From positions 1,798,001-1,862,000 of the forward strand of contig NZ_AP027079.1 of assembly GCF_030295385.1 (NCBI RefSeq): a stretch of DNA of 64,000 bases, read 5' to 3'. The notes under the pieces were generated by a model. It did not search any database. It was given only the letters and a program-made list of their open reading frames with translations, and was not told the DNA's origin. Positions 18,673 through 27,444 of this stretch are shown in pieces; the stretch's first letter is position 1; each line of letters begins with the position of its first letter. A program made the translations under genes and the position numbers. The DNA is from Geothrix oryzae. Its GTDB lineage: Bacteria > Acidobacteriota > Holophagae > Holophagales > Holophagaceae.

Positions 18673-19992
18673 ATGAGTCTTCGCTACTTCGGAACCGACG
18701 GCATTCGGGGCGCTGCCTATCGCTCACCCCTCACCCTGGAGGAGGTATCCCGCTGGGGCGCGGCCTGGGCGCAGGTGGCCCGGGAGGCCGGCGTCAAGCG
18801 CCTGGTGGTGGGCTGGGATCCCCGGTCCAGCTCAGGCCCCATGTCCGAGGCGTTCATCCTGGGCGTCGGCCTGGGCCTCCAGGTCCTGGTGCTCGGCATG
18901 GCCCCCACGCCCGCCGTGGCCTGGAAGGTGGCGAAGCTCACGGCCGAGGGCGGGAAGACCTGGGGCCTCATGATCTCGGCCAGCCACAATCCGCCCGAGG
19001 ACAACGGATTGAAGGGCTTCAACGAACTCGGCGAGAAGCTCGAGGAGGACCAGGAGCGGGCCATCGAGGCCGCCTTCGAGGCCCTGCCCGAACCCACCAC
19101 CATCTCCGGCCCGCCCGCCCGCCTGGAGCTTCGACCCTACCTGTCCCACCTCGGGGGCATCGACCTGCCCGACGACTTCAAGGTCGTGATCGACTGTGCC
19201 CACGGCGCCACGGCCGAGGCGGCCCTGGAGCTCTTCCGCGGCCGCGGCATCCACTGGCTGGGCGTACCGGCGGACGGCCCGAGGATCAATGTCGGCGTCG
19301 GCTCCACCCACCTCGATGCCCTCTCCACCGCCGTGCTGGCCCACCAGGCCCAGCTGGGCATCGCCTTCGACGGCGATGGCGACCGCTGCCTGCTGGTGGA
19401 TGGTTCCGGCCGGACCGTGGACGGCGACCAGATGGTCTGGCTGCTGGCCCAGGATCGCGTGGCCTGCAACGACGCCCCGCCCGGCGTGGTGGGCACCCTG
19501 ATGACCAATGGCGGCCTGGCCCAGGCCCTCGCTCATGCCGGCATTCCCTTCGTCCGCACCGCCGTGGGCGACAAGTTCCTGCTGCGGGAGATGGCCAGGC
19601 GGGGCTGGGATTTGGCCGCCGAAGCCTCCGGTCACCTCATCCAGAAACGCGTGGGTCCCAGCGGCGATGGTCTTGCGGCAGCGCTGTCGATCCTCCGCGC
19701 CCTCCTGCATCGCCCCGTGGATCGGCGCTGGGAGTGGACCTTCCGCCCCTGGCCCCAGCGCCTCGTCAATGTGGTGGCCCCCGATCGCAAGGCCATCGAG
19801 GCCTGCGTGGACCTCACCTCCGCCATGGCCGCCGTCGATGCCCGCTGGGGTGAAGGCGTGCGTCAGGTGGTGCGCTGGTCCGGCACCGAACCCAAGCTCC
19901 GCCTCATGGTGGAGGCCCAGGAATCCGCGTGGGTGGATCAGGCCCTCCACGAGCTCGAAGCCGCGGCCCGCCGCGACCTGACGCTGGCCTAG
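18673..19992 (+). CDS. glmM: Phosphoglucosamine mutase
   Basis: 439 residues. It converts glucosamine-6-phosphate to glucosamine-1-phosphate for UDP-GlcNAc and cell-wall synthesis. The active-site serine loop is ISASHNPPEDNG (about 101-112), the metal-binding loop is AFDGDGDRCLLVD, and the C-terminal phosphate-binding loop is VRWSGTEPKLRLMVE. The start FGTDGIRG is classic GlmM. It follows folP after 57 bases, with a TTAATCT -10-like element about 14 bases upstream of the start, and precedes ftsW by 8 bases. Confidence 0.95.
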   Translation: MSLRYFGTDGIRGAAYRSPLTLEEVSRWGAAWAQVAREAGVKRLVVGWDPRSSSGPMSEAFILGVGLGLQVLVLGMAPTPAVAWKVAKLTAEGGKTWGLMISASHNPPEDNGLKGFNELGEKLEEDQERAIEAAFEALPEPTTISGPPARLELRPYLSHLGGIDLPDDFKVVIDCAHGATAEAALELFRGRGIHWLGVPADGPRINVGVGSTHLDALSTAVLAHQAQLGIAFDGDGDRCLLVDGSGRTVDGDQMVWLLAQDRVACNDAPPGVVGTLMTNGGLAQALAHAGIPFVRTAVGDKFLLREMARRGWDLAAEASGHLIQKRVGPSGDGLAAALSILRALLHRPVDRRWEWTFRPWPQRLVNVVAPDRKAIEACVDLTSAMAAVDARWGEGVRQVVRWSGTEPKLRLMVEAQESAWVDQALHELEAAARRDLTLA

Positions 19993-20000
19993 GACCGCAC

Positions 20001-21119
20001 ATGGCGCCCGATGTCCGCCGCCCCGTCGACCGCTGGCTGGTGTTCTTCGCCCTAGCCCTGGTGGCCGTGGGGATGGTCTGGATCTACTCGGCCTCCGCCA
20101 TCAAGGCCTCCCAGAACCACGCCGCCGCCACGGCCTTCCTCACCCGGCAACTCCTCGGCGGCTGCATCGGCATCGCCTTCATGCTCGCGCTCTCCCAGGT
20201 GGACCTCGCCCCGCTTCAGGATCACCCCCGCCCCCTGCAGATCGCCTACGGGATCCTCGTGATCCTGCTGCTCGCCGTGCTGTTCCTGGGGCCGAAGATC
20301 AACGGCGCCCACCGCTGGATCCGCCTCGGCCCCATGAGCCTGCAGCCCTCGGAGCTCTTCAAGCCCCTGTCCGTCCTCCTGGCCGCGGGTTGGATGGTGC
20401 GCCATCGCGAGGCCTGGTCCAACCATCGAGATGCCCTGCCCAAGCTGCTGGGCCTCACGGGCGTCATGCTCATTCCGCTCGCCCTGATCCTCCGCGAGCC
20501 CGACTTCGGCACCACCTTCCTGATCGTCTTCGTGACCTTGATGGTGGTGTTCCTGGGGGGCGCGCCCAAGTGGATCTTCGCCGTGGCGATTCCCATCCTC
20601 GGCGCCCTGGGCACCGCCTTCGTGGTGCTGTCGCCCTACCGGCTGGCCCGCGTGACCAGCTTCCTCAATCCCGCGGCCGATCCCCTGGGCAAGGGGCACC
20701 AGGCCCTCCAGAGCCTCGTGGCCGTAGGCAATGGCGGCTTCATGGGCGTGGGCCTGGGCGGCGGGAAACAGAAACTGTTCTTCCTGCCCGAGGCCCACAC
20801 GGATTTCATCTACGCGGTGATCGCCGAGGAGGCGGGCCTGATCGGAACCCTCACGATCCTGGCGCTCTTCATCGCCATCCTGTGGCGGGGCTACCGCATC
20901 GCCCGCCGCGTGGGTGACGCCTACCTCAAGCTCTGCGCCATGGGCTTCGTGCTGCTCCTGGTGGTGCAGGCCCTCATGAACATGAGCGTGGTGCTGTCGC
21001 TGGCGCCCAACAAGGGCATCCCCCTGCCCTTCATCTCCTTCGGGCCCAACAGCCTCATCGCCAGCCTGGTCTGCCTGGGCCTGCTGCTCTCCATCAGCAA
21101 GGAAGCCGGATCAAGCTAG
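20001..21119 (+). CDS. ftsW: SEDS-family peptidoglycan polymerase, FtsW-like
   Basis: 372 residues, about ten membrane segments. SEDS proteins polymerise lipid II glycan strands. FtsW-type stretches are GVGLGGGKQKLFFLPEAHTDF, AVIAEEAGLIG and KGIPLPFISFGPNSL; QPSELFKP is the shared FtsW/RodA motif. The first two favour FtsW (septal) over RodA (elongation), but no division-cluster genes lie nearby, so the role is inferred. Start ATG 20001, 8 bases after glmM; an upstream in-frame ATG lies within glmM and adds only non-conserved residues. Confidence 0.85.
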   Translation: MAPDVRRPVDRWLVFFALALVAVGMVWIYSASAIKASQNHAAATAFLTRQLLGGCIGIAFMLALSQVDLAPLQDHPRPLQIAYGILVILLLAVLFLGPKINGAHRWIRLGPMSLQPSELFKPLSVLLAAGWMVRHREAWSNHRDALPKLLGLTGVMLIPLALILREPDFGTTFLIVFVTLMVVFLGGAPKWIFAVAIPILGALGTAFVVLSPYRLARVTSFLNPAADPLGKGHQALQSLVAVGNGGFMGVGLGGGKQKLFFLPEAHTDFIYAVIAEEAGLIGTLTILALFIAILWRGYRIARRVGDAYLKLCAMGFVLLLVVQALMNMSVVLSLAPNKGIPLPFISFGPNSLIASLVCLGLLLSISKEAGSS

Positions 21120-22252
21120 TCCGGGCCACCCAGGCGAATCGGCTCGTCATCGTCATCCTCCACCAGCGTGATGTTGGAGCCGCCGGCCAGCAGCACCGCG
21201 TCTTCGTACATGTTCTTCAGCTTCGGTTCAAAACGCTCCGCCTGGGCCAGCCGCGGATCCGCCCGGAACGACAGCGAGCACCGCAGAAGGCCGCGCAGAT
21301 CCGAGGGCTCCAGGCCCAGGACCGCCGCCAGGACCTTCAGGGGATTCGTGGCTTCGGCACCGGCCAGGCTGGTGGTGCCGTACAGGGTGTCGCCCTCCCA
21401 TCGGAGCTCCGTCACGAGGGGCCGCAGATCCAGCTGCTTGGCCTGTTTCCGCCCCTCGACCTTCCCGCCCTTCTCCCAGATCCATTCCGGGGCGGCGAGG
21501 AAGGCCGTCGCCCGGGCTCGGGCGCCCTCTGCCAGCCCCCGAGGACAGGTCCAGCGCCAGTGGGCGGCCAGGGCCAGCTCCCCCAACGGGGAGGCGTAGG
21601 GCGCGTGCGGTTCCCATGCATGGATGCTCAGGCCTTCGGGAAGCCGCGCGTTCAGTCGCGCCATCATGGCTTCGGCGGACTCTGCGGGCTCTTTCCGAAG
21701 CGAGAGCTCGAGCCATTCCGACAGCCCGCCGGCCCCGGCCGGCAGCGGGAGTTCCACGCGCAGCATGGGCCGCGGGCGCTTGCCCAGGTCCAGGGCCAAG
21801 CGGAAACCCTCCAGGCGGAAGGCCTGCAGGAAGAGGGCGTGCAGATCCCCATCGTCGAAATCCAGCGCCGGGCCGTCCTTCGCGTACGCCACGCGGATGG
21901 CGGTGCGCTGGGTGTCCAGTTGCCACCCGGCCTCGCGCTTGACCTGGGCTCTGGCCGCCAAGGGTTCCAGCTTGGCCGCGACGGCTTTGACGACGACCGG
22001 GTCGGCGCCGTCCCGCCGTGCGGACCGCAGCAGATCCAGGGCCTCTTCCGCAAGGTCCGCCGCGGTCACGGCCTCGACGACCGCCTCCGGGCCTTCCGGC
22101 ATCCCGGTGAACAGGATCTGCCGCAGAGCCTGGAGCGGTTCCGGTTCGAGGCTCTCGCCGCCGCGTGCCATGGCCGCCAGGGCTGAGACAAGCCGGGCCT
22201 GCCGGGCCTGCGCCTCGGCGGGGATGAAGGAAGGATGCCCAAGGTCGCCCAC
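21116..22252 (-). CDS. DUF2344 (radical-SAM-linked) domain protein
   Basis: About 378 residues. The middle (about residues 110-260) resembles the DUF2344 / radical-SAM-linked protein family: IRVAYAKDGPALDFDDGDLHAL, then PRPMLRVELPLPAGAGG and MARLNARLPEGLSI. In many bacteria this domain accompanies or is fused to a B12-binding radical SAM enzyme; no such domain or neighbour is visible here. The C-terminal ~90 residues contain RGLLRCSLSF and end in an acidic tail. The start is uncertain: GTG 22252 is my choice, but the frame is open further upstream. Its stop overlaps the ftsW stop region by 4 bases, convergent. Confidence 0.7.
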   Translation of the reverse strand: MGDLGHPSFIPAEAQARQARLVSALAAMARGGESLEPEPLQALRQILFTGMPEGPEAVVEAVTAADLAEEALDLLRSARRDGADPVVVKAVAAKLEPLAARAQVKREAGWQLDTQRTAIRVAYAKDGPALDFDDGDLHALFLQAFRLEGFRLALDLGKRPRPMLRVELPLPAGAGGLSEWLELSLRKEPAESAEAMMARLNARLPEGLSIHAWEPHAPYASPLGELALAAHWRWTCPRGLAEGARARATAFLAAPEWIWEKGGKVEGRKQAKQLDLRPLVTELRWEGDTLYGTTSLAGAEATNPLKVLAAVLGLEPSDLRGLLRCSLSFRADPRLAQAERFEPKLKNMYEDAVLLAGGSNITLVEDDDDEPIRLGGPD

Positions 22253-22568
22253 GCTCCAAGGATAGTGAGTGGAGGGACGGAACGCGGAGGAAACCCCGCC
22301 TCCCTTCCGCGCAGAAATCGATAAAAAGGAACGGCCCTTACTGCCGGCCCAAGGGGGGATTTCCACATCCTCTGTGGGAACCGGGTGTGCAATCCGGAAG
22401 AATGCCTTCCAATTCAAGCCACTTGGATCCGTGCTGGGTTTTGGTGGCAGGTGGCCGGCTTCAGGCACCCATTGACAGATGACGCCGGGTTGGTTCAACG
22501 GTCCTTCCTCACCGCAAGTCAGACCTTTGCCTTTCAGCGTCCGACCCGCCAAGCTGGGATCCATCGCC
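22253..22568. other. 316-base intergenic region without a convincing gene
   Basis: This gap between the minus-strand DUF2344 gene and the plus-strand Kdo-kinase-like gene must hold both promoters. It is visibly poorer in G+C than the flanks in several stretches (around 22317-22330 and 22400-22430). It contains short inverted repeats, for example GGTG/CACC arms around 22446-22472. Frames extend through it on the minus strand but show no family similarity. A small RNA or leader is possible but not demonstrated. Confidence 0.4.
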
Positions 22569-23279
22569 ATGATCCACGACCCCTACCTCGTCCCTCCCCT
22601 GCCGGCCTCGTGGCCGTATGAGCCCGGCTCGCCGCTCCGGCCGCTGGGATGCCGGATCAATCTCGAACTTCCCAGCCTCGGCGGCGGCTGGCGCGTCTGC
22701 ACGCCTGGGGGCGTCGCCCCCGTCGGCGAGGCCGTTCCGCTGGAAGGCGCCTTCGGTCGGGGGGGCATCGTCCGCGTGGGCGACATGGTGATGCGGCCCT
22801 ACCGGCGCGGCGGCCTGCTGCGCCACTTGAACGAGCGCACCTACCGTTCCCATCTCCGCTTCGCGGCGGAACATGCCGTGCACCGAGGCCTATGGGAGGC
22901 GGGCTTCCCGACCGTGGAACCGCTCGGCTACGCATGGCGGCCCACCCGCTTCGGCGTGGAAGGCGTGCTGTTCACGCGCATGGCGGAAGGCGAGACCTGG
23001 CCCCGCCGCTGGGACCGGGGCGCCGCCCGCGCCGGAGAGCTCCGCCGCGCCATCGCGTGCCTCTGCGAATGGGGCCTGTGGGCTCCCGATCTGAACGCCA
23101 CCAATGTGATGCTGCCGGAGGCTGGCGGGGTCCTGCTGCTCGACTGGGACCGCGCGCGCTTCGAGCCCGAGGGCACGGATCTCTGGCCCCGCTACCGCGC
23201 GCGGCTCGAGCGCAGCCTCCACAAGCTGGGCGCGCCCGCCGAGGCCTTCACGATCATTGGATCTGAACCGCGTCCTTGA
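22569..23279 (+). CDS. Kdo kinase / lipopolysaccharide kinase-like protein
   Basis: 236 residues, a small protein-kinase-fold enzyme like KdkA (3-deoxy-manno-octulosonate kinase), which phosphorylates the inner-core sugar of lipopolysaccharide. Seen: MRPYRRGGLLRHLNERTYR (the RHYRRGG-type motif), an internal ATP-site-like region, the catalytic-loop-like PDLNATNVML and the metal-binding LLLDWDRARF. Start ATG 22569; a longer frame upstream adds no recognisable sequence. Its 3' end overlaps the convergent cyclophilin gene by 26 bases. The substrate is inferred from family only. Confidence 0.75.
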   Translation: MIHDPYLVPPLPASWPYEPGSPLRPLGCRINLELPSLGGGWRVCTPGGVAPVGEAVPLEGAFGRGGIVRVGDMVMRPYRRGGLLRHLNERTYRSHLRFAAEHAVHRGLWEAGFPTVEPLGYAWRPTRFGVEGVLFTRMAEGETWPRRWDRGAARAGELRRAIACLCEWGLWAPDLNATNVMLPEAGGVLLLDWDRARFEPEGTDLWPRYRARLERSLHKLGAPAEAFTIIGSEPRP

Positions 23280-23832
23280 TGAGCACGGTCTTCACCGGCA
23301 GGTTCAGGAAGTCGCTGCGCTTGTTGCTCGTCTTCACGGCCTTGATGCGGTCGACCACATCCATACCCTTGATGACCCGGCCGAACACGCAGTAGCCCCA
23401 GGTCTTGTCGTTGGCCTTGCCCTTGAAATCCAAGGTGGGGTTGTCCACCACATTGATGAAGAACTCCGCGGCCGCGCTGTGGGGGTCCGGCGTCCGGGCC
23501 ATGGCCACCGTCCCGCGCTTGTTCTTCAGGCCCGCGGCCAAGGCGCGGTCGGCTTCGTTGGGGATGGAGGCGTCCGTGCGCTTCTTCCCCAGGTAGTCCA
23601 CATAGCCGCCGCCCTGGATCATGAATCCCGGAATGACGCGGTGGAAGATGGTGCCCTTGTACTGGCCCTTCTTCACATACTTCAGGAAATTGTCCACCGT
23701 CTTCGGCGCGGCCTCGGGCTCGAGTTCCATGACGATCACGCCCATGGAGGTGTCCAGCTTCACCTGGGGCTTGGGACCGGCGCTCAAGGTCAGCGCGGCC
23801 ATCGACAAGAGGAGGGCGATCAGGGGGCGCAT
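23254..23832 (-). CDS. Secreted cyclophilin-type peptidyl-prolyl cis-trans isomerase
   Basis: 192 residues with a signal peptide (about 1-18, LIALLLSMAALTLSAG). The cyclophilin domain follows: IFHRVIPGFMIQGGGYVDY and VAMARTPDPHSAAAEFFINV are the family hallmarks containing the catalytic Arg and Gln. It should act in the periplasm, assisting protein folding. It overlaps the Kdo-kinase-like gene tail-to-tail and lies 44 bases downstream of the large repeat protein gene. Confidence 0.93.
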   Translation of the reverse strand: MRPLIALLLSMAALTLSAGPKPQVKLDTSMGVIVMELEPEAAPKTVDNFLKYVKKGQYKGTIFHRVIPGFMIQGGGYVDYLGKKRTDASIPNEADRALAAGLKNKRGTVAMARTPDPHSAAAEFFINVVDNPTLDFKGKANDKTWGYCVFGRVIKGMDVVDRIKAVKTSNKRSDFLNLPVKTVLIKDAVQIQ

Positions 23833-23876
23833 CGGGTCTCTCCAGGGGGGATCTCCCAGGATAGCGCCGACGGGCC

Positions 23877-25679
23877 CTAGTACGCGCCCAGACTCCTGGC
23901 GAGGGCATCCCGCTGTCCCTTGAAGCCCTGTTCATCCCGGGCCTCGCGGATCTGGAGCCGCGCCTGCTCCCGCTGTCCGAGCTTCAGCAGGGCCTGCGCC
24001 CGCATGAGGGCCACCCAGCCCCGCTGGTCCGCAGCGGCCGTCTTGGCAGGGTACAGGGCCAGCGCGCCCCGGACATCGCCGGTCTGGAACCGGAGATCGG
24101 CCACCAGGATGCCGAGGGGTTCGCGGATCTCGCCCTTCTCGGTGCACCGGGCCCACCAGCCCTCGGCTTCCTTCAGGCGCAGGATCTGGGTCTCCCCCTT
24201 CCCCATCGGGCGCTGCAGCAGGCGCAGCAGCGCCTTCATCCGCTCCTGGCCGGGCCGCGCCCGTCCCAGCGCGGTTCGCAGCTGCGGCCAGTGCTCCAGC
24301 GCCGCTTCGGCGCGCGCCCGCGCCAGGGCCTCGTCCGGCGAATCTCCGCGGGGCGGCAGCAGCTTCAGCACACCCTGCGGCTGGGCTTCCGGCTGGACCT
24401 TGGCCAGCGCGGCCTTACGCAGCCCCGGGCGCTCCTTGGCGGGAGCTTCAGCTATCAGGGGTGGCAGGGCCTCCAGCAGGCCGTTGAAGGCCAGCAGTTC
24501 CGCCACTCCCGTGCGCCCTTTCGCTTCCAGCGCCAGGAAGGCGCCCGGTTTCAGCCGCGCCAGCAGCTCGCCCGGGAAACCCTTCTCCAGCCGCTGGGCC
24601 ACCCAGGCATTCCAGGCGGTCTGCCAAAGTTTCTTCACCTCCGGTTCGCCCGGGACACCGCCCGCCTCCATGGCCTGCACCAGGTTGAGGGCCTCCTCCC
24701 ACAGGGACTTCCCCACCAGCACTCGCAGTTCGACGAGCTGGGCGGGTCCCTTGGGCAGCTTCCGGCCGCCCTTGCGGATCTCGGCCAGCAGGGATTCCGC
24801 GCTGGGCATGTCCTTGGCATCGGCCAGGCTTCCATCTGTGAGCAGGCTCGCCAGAGCCAGGCGCGCGTCATCCGCCTGGACCGAGCTCGGGTGGTCCTTG
24901 ATGAGCTTGCGCAGCACCTCGGCCGAGCCCTTGGCGTCTCCCGTGCGCCCCAGGGTCCGGCCGTAGGCCAGGTCAACCCGCGCCAGCAGCTCGCTCTTGG
25001 GATAAAGGTTCAGGAAGGCATTCCGGCTGCCTTCGATCTGGGCCCGGTCGCCCGCCGCGCCCAGGATCTCCACGATGGCCGCCAGGCCCTTTTCACTGGG
25101 TTTCTCATTGCCTTCCAGGGGTCGGAGCGACTGCACGATGGGCATGCCCTCCCGGGGCCGTCCCTGCTCCACCAGGGTCCACAGCAGCAGCTCCTGGGCC
25201 TTCCGCTTGCGCTCCGAGGTGAGGTCGGAGGCCAGGGCCCGGTGCAGGCGGCCCTCCGCATCCTTGAAGCGCCGCTGCCCGACGGCCTCTTCCGCCAGGA
25301 GGGTCTGGACCTCCCCCATGAAGGGGGACTTGGGCCACTGCTTCTCCAGTTTCTTCAGAGGCGGAGCCGCCGCGCTGAGATTCCCCAGGCGGGCTTCCAG
25401 CATGCCCTGGGCGTAGAGCACCAGCTCCCGCTCCGGCACCTTGCTCGACTTGAAGGTGTGGCCTTTCAGCCGGACGAGCAGCGCGCGGATGGCGGTGGGG
25501 TTTTCCGCCCTCAGCGCCTCCTTGGCCAGCTCGGCGGCCTGAGCGTCCGTCATCCGCTGGGGGGCCTTCTCCTGCGCGGAGACCCCGCCGGGGGCGGCCT
25601 TGGGCGACCCGTGTTGCCCCAGCAAAGAGGCCGTGGCGAACAGGATGGCCAGGCCCGCGGGACCGTTCACGCGAGCCAC
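23877..25679 (-). CDS. Secreted tetratricopeptide-like repeat protein
   Basis: 600 residues. An N-terminal signal peptide (about 1-22) is followed by an almost entirely helical, Ala/Leu/Lys-rich chain in which degenerate TPR-like units recur (for example KAQELLLWTLVEQGRPREGMP and GRTLGRTGDAKGSAEVLRKL). The C-terminus EQARLQIREARDEQGFKGQ also reads as TPR. Such proteins are scaffolds in the periplasm or on the outer membrane; no partner can be named. Its start overlaps the 3' end of the response-regulator gene by 13 bases, so the two are probably co-translated. Confidence 0.75.
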   Translation of the reverse strand: MARVNGPAGLAILFATASLLGQHGSPKAAPGGVSAQEKAPQRMTDAQAAELAKEALRAENPTAIRALLVRLKGHTFKSSKVPERELVLYAQGMLEARLGNLSAAAPPLKKLEKQWPKSPFMGEVQTLLAEEAVGQRRFKDAEGRLHRALASDLTSERKRKAQELLLWTLVEQGRPREGMPIVQSLRPLEGNEKPSEKGLAAIVEILGAAGDRAQIEGSRNAFLNLYPKSELLARVDLAYGRTLGRTGDAKGSAEVLRKLIKDHPSSVQADDARLALASLLTDGSLADAKDMPSAESLLAEIRKGGRKLPKGPAQLVELRVLVGKSLWEEALNLVQAMEAGGVPGEPEVKKLWQTAWNAWVAQRLEKGFPGELLARLKPGAFLALEAKGRTGVAELLAFNGLLEALPPLIAEAPAKERPGLRKAALAKVQPEAQPQGVLKLLPPRGDSPDEALARARAEAALEHWPQLRTALGRARPGQERMKALLRLLQRPMGKGETQILRLKEAEGWWARCTEKGEIREPLGILVADLRFQTGDVRGALALYPAKTAAADQRGWVALMRAQALLKLGQREQARLQIREARDEQGFKGQRDALARSLGAY

Positions 25680-26320
25680 CGGGCCAGCAGGTTCTTCTTG
25701 CCCTGGTCGAACTCCTCGTCCGTGAGCAGCCCCTTGGCCTTCAGCGCGGCGAGCCGCTCGAGGTCCACCAGGGCGTCCGGCTTCTCGGCCGCTCCCCCCC
25801 CGGGGGCGATCTGGTTGGCCAGGATCTCCATGCGCCCCAGGGTGGTTTCCAGGCGTTCGGCCCGCTCAGTCAGGGCCTTCACCTTCTCCCGCAGCTCATC
25901 GCGCTCATGGGCCATGTCCCGGCGCTCCATGAGACGCCGGAGGGTGTTGCGGAACTGGTCGATCTGCATGGGCTTGGTGACGAAGTCGAAGGCGCCCAGT
26001 TCCATGGCCTCCGTCGCCTCCCGCACGCTGCCGAAGCCCGTCAGGACCAGGACCGTGCAGCTCGGGTTGGTGTTCAGCGCAGCCCGGAGCACATCCATCC
26101 CCGACATGCCCGGCATCACCAGATCCGTGATCACCAGCTCGAAGGGGGGCTTGGCGGACCGCAGCAACCGGTCGGCCTCCTCCCCCGTCGCCGCGGTCAC
26201 CACCTGGAAGCCTTCGCCCATCAGCAGCGTGGACAGCGTCTCCCGGGGCACGGGGTCGTCGTCCACCAGCAGAAGTCTGGGGGGCGGCAGATGGGGCGGA
26301 ACGATGGGGCGAGGCGTCAC
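25667..26320 (-). CDS. Response regulator: receiver, coiled coil and SHOCT tail
   Basis: 217 residues. Receiver domain about 12-130: acidic pair in LLLVDDDPVP, phospho-acceptor Asp in LVITDLVMPGMSG, conserved Lys in FVTKPMQ. Then a coiled coil (about 135-175, ERDELREKVKALTERAERLETTL) and a C-terminal SHOCT-like helix pair (LKAKGLLTDEEFDQGKKNLLARW). There is no DNA-binding or enzymatic output, so it probably works by protein-protein contact. It lies 67 bases beyond the flhB stop on the same strand, raising a possible link to motility. Confidence 0.85.
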   Translation of the reverse strand: MTPRPIVPPHLPPPRLLLVDDDPVPRETLSTLLMGEGFQVVTAATGEEADRLLRSAKPPFELVITDLVMPGMSGMDVLRAALNTNPSCTVLVLTGFGSVREATEAMELGAFDFVTKPMQIDQFRNTLRRLMERRDMAHERDELREKVKALTERAERLETTLGRMEILANQIAPGGGAAEKPDALVDLERLAALKAKGLLTDEEFDQGKKNLLARWLA

Positions 26321-26387
26321 GGGAGATCCTGGGGCTGGCCTAAAGATACCTTTTCGGCCCGATTCGTGCCCGACTCGAGCCTGGGAC

Positions 26388-27443
26388 TCATGCCGCCCCC
26401 CGCAGGCGGTAGACGAAGGCCAGGACCTGGGCCACGGCCTGGTAGAGGTCCTTGGGGATGGGCTGGTCCACCTCGACCGCCCGGTAGAGCGCCCGCGCCA
26501 GCTCCGGCCGCTCCAGGGTGGGCACGCCGGCCTCCCTGGCCCGTTCGCGGATCTTCAGGGCGAGGTGATCCAGGCCCTTGGCCACGCAGATCGGCGCGGC
26601 GGTCTGTTCGTCGTAGCGGAGCGCGATGGCCACATGGGTGGGGTTGGTCACCACCACCGTCGCCTTGGGGACTTCCGCCAGCATGTGCCTGCGCGCCGTG
26701 GCCTGCATGATGGACTTCTGCCGCTGCTTGACCTCGGGGCTGCCCTCCGAGTCCTTCGCCTCGTCCTTCACCTCCTGCTTGGTCATGCGGATGCTCTTCT
26801 CCCAGGTGAACCGCTGCCAGGCGAAGTCCGACAGGGCGAGCAGGAGCATGGCCAGCATTACATTCCGGTAGAGCGCGAAGACCGCGCTCTGGAACAGATC
26901 CAGCGACTGGCCCAGGGGCAGCTTCAAGGTATCGAGCAGGATCGGAATCCGCGGGGCCAGCACGGCGTAGGCCACACCGGTCAGCAGGGTGAATTTGGCC
27001 AGGCTCTTGATGAGGTCCATGGCGGCCCGGGAGGAGAAGATGCGCTTGAAGCCCTGGGCCGGGTTCAGGCGGTCGAACTTCGGCTGGAGCGGCTTCGTGC
27101 TGAAGCTGAAACCCCGCTGGGCGAACCCGGTCGCCAGGGCCACCAGCAGGTTCACGGCCAGGAAGGGGAGCAGGAGTCGCCCCAGGATCATCACCACATC
27201 CCCCAGCAGGGAGACGCGGCCCGCTTCCGCCAGCGCCCCGGGCTGGGCGCGGCGCAGGAAGTGGGCCACCTGCTGGGCCATCAGCGCCATGGTGGTGCCG
27301 CCCAGCCCCATGAAGAGGAAGAAGTTCCCCCAGAGGAGCACGGCCCCATCGAAATCTGTGCTCCGCGAGACGGATCCCTCATCTCGGGCCTTCTGCCGTC
27401 GCCGTGGGGTGGCCTTCTCGGTGCGGCCGGGATCATTGGCCAT
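26388..27443 (-). CDS. flhB: Flagellar type III export protein FlhB
   Basis: 351 residues. It is the export-gate component that switches substrate specificity from rod/hook to filament. The N-terminal cytoplasmic tail begins EKATPRRRQKARDEG, followed by four membrane segments and the cytoplasmic domain with the self-cleaving NPTH motif at about residues 267-270 (VVVTNPTHVAIALRY). It starts 1 base after the fliR stop. Type III secretion SctU is the alternative, but the gene order fliOPQR-flhB supports flagella. Confidence 0.95.
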   Translation of the reverse strand: MANDPGRTEKATPRRRQKARDEGSVSRSTDFDGAVLLWGNFFLFMGLGGTTMALMAQQVAHFLRRAQPGALAEAGRVSLLGDVVMILGRLLLPFLAVNLLVALATGFAQRGFSFSTKPLQPKFDRLNPAQGFKRIFSSRAAMDLIKSLAKFTLLTGVAYAVLAPRIPILLDTLKLPLGQSLDLFQSAVFALYRNVMLAMLLLALSDFAWQRFTWEKSIRMTKQEVKDEAKDSEGSPEVKQRQKSIMQATARRHMLAEVPKATVVVTNPTHVAIALRYDEQTAAPICVAKGLDHLALKIRERAREAGVPTLERPELARALYRAVEVDQPIPKDLYQAVAQVLAFVYRLRGAA

Positions 27444-27444
27444 G

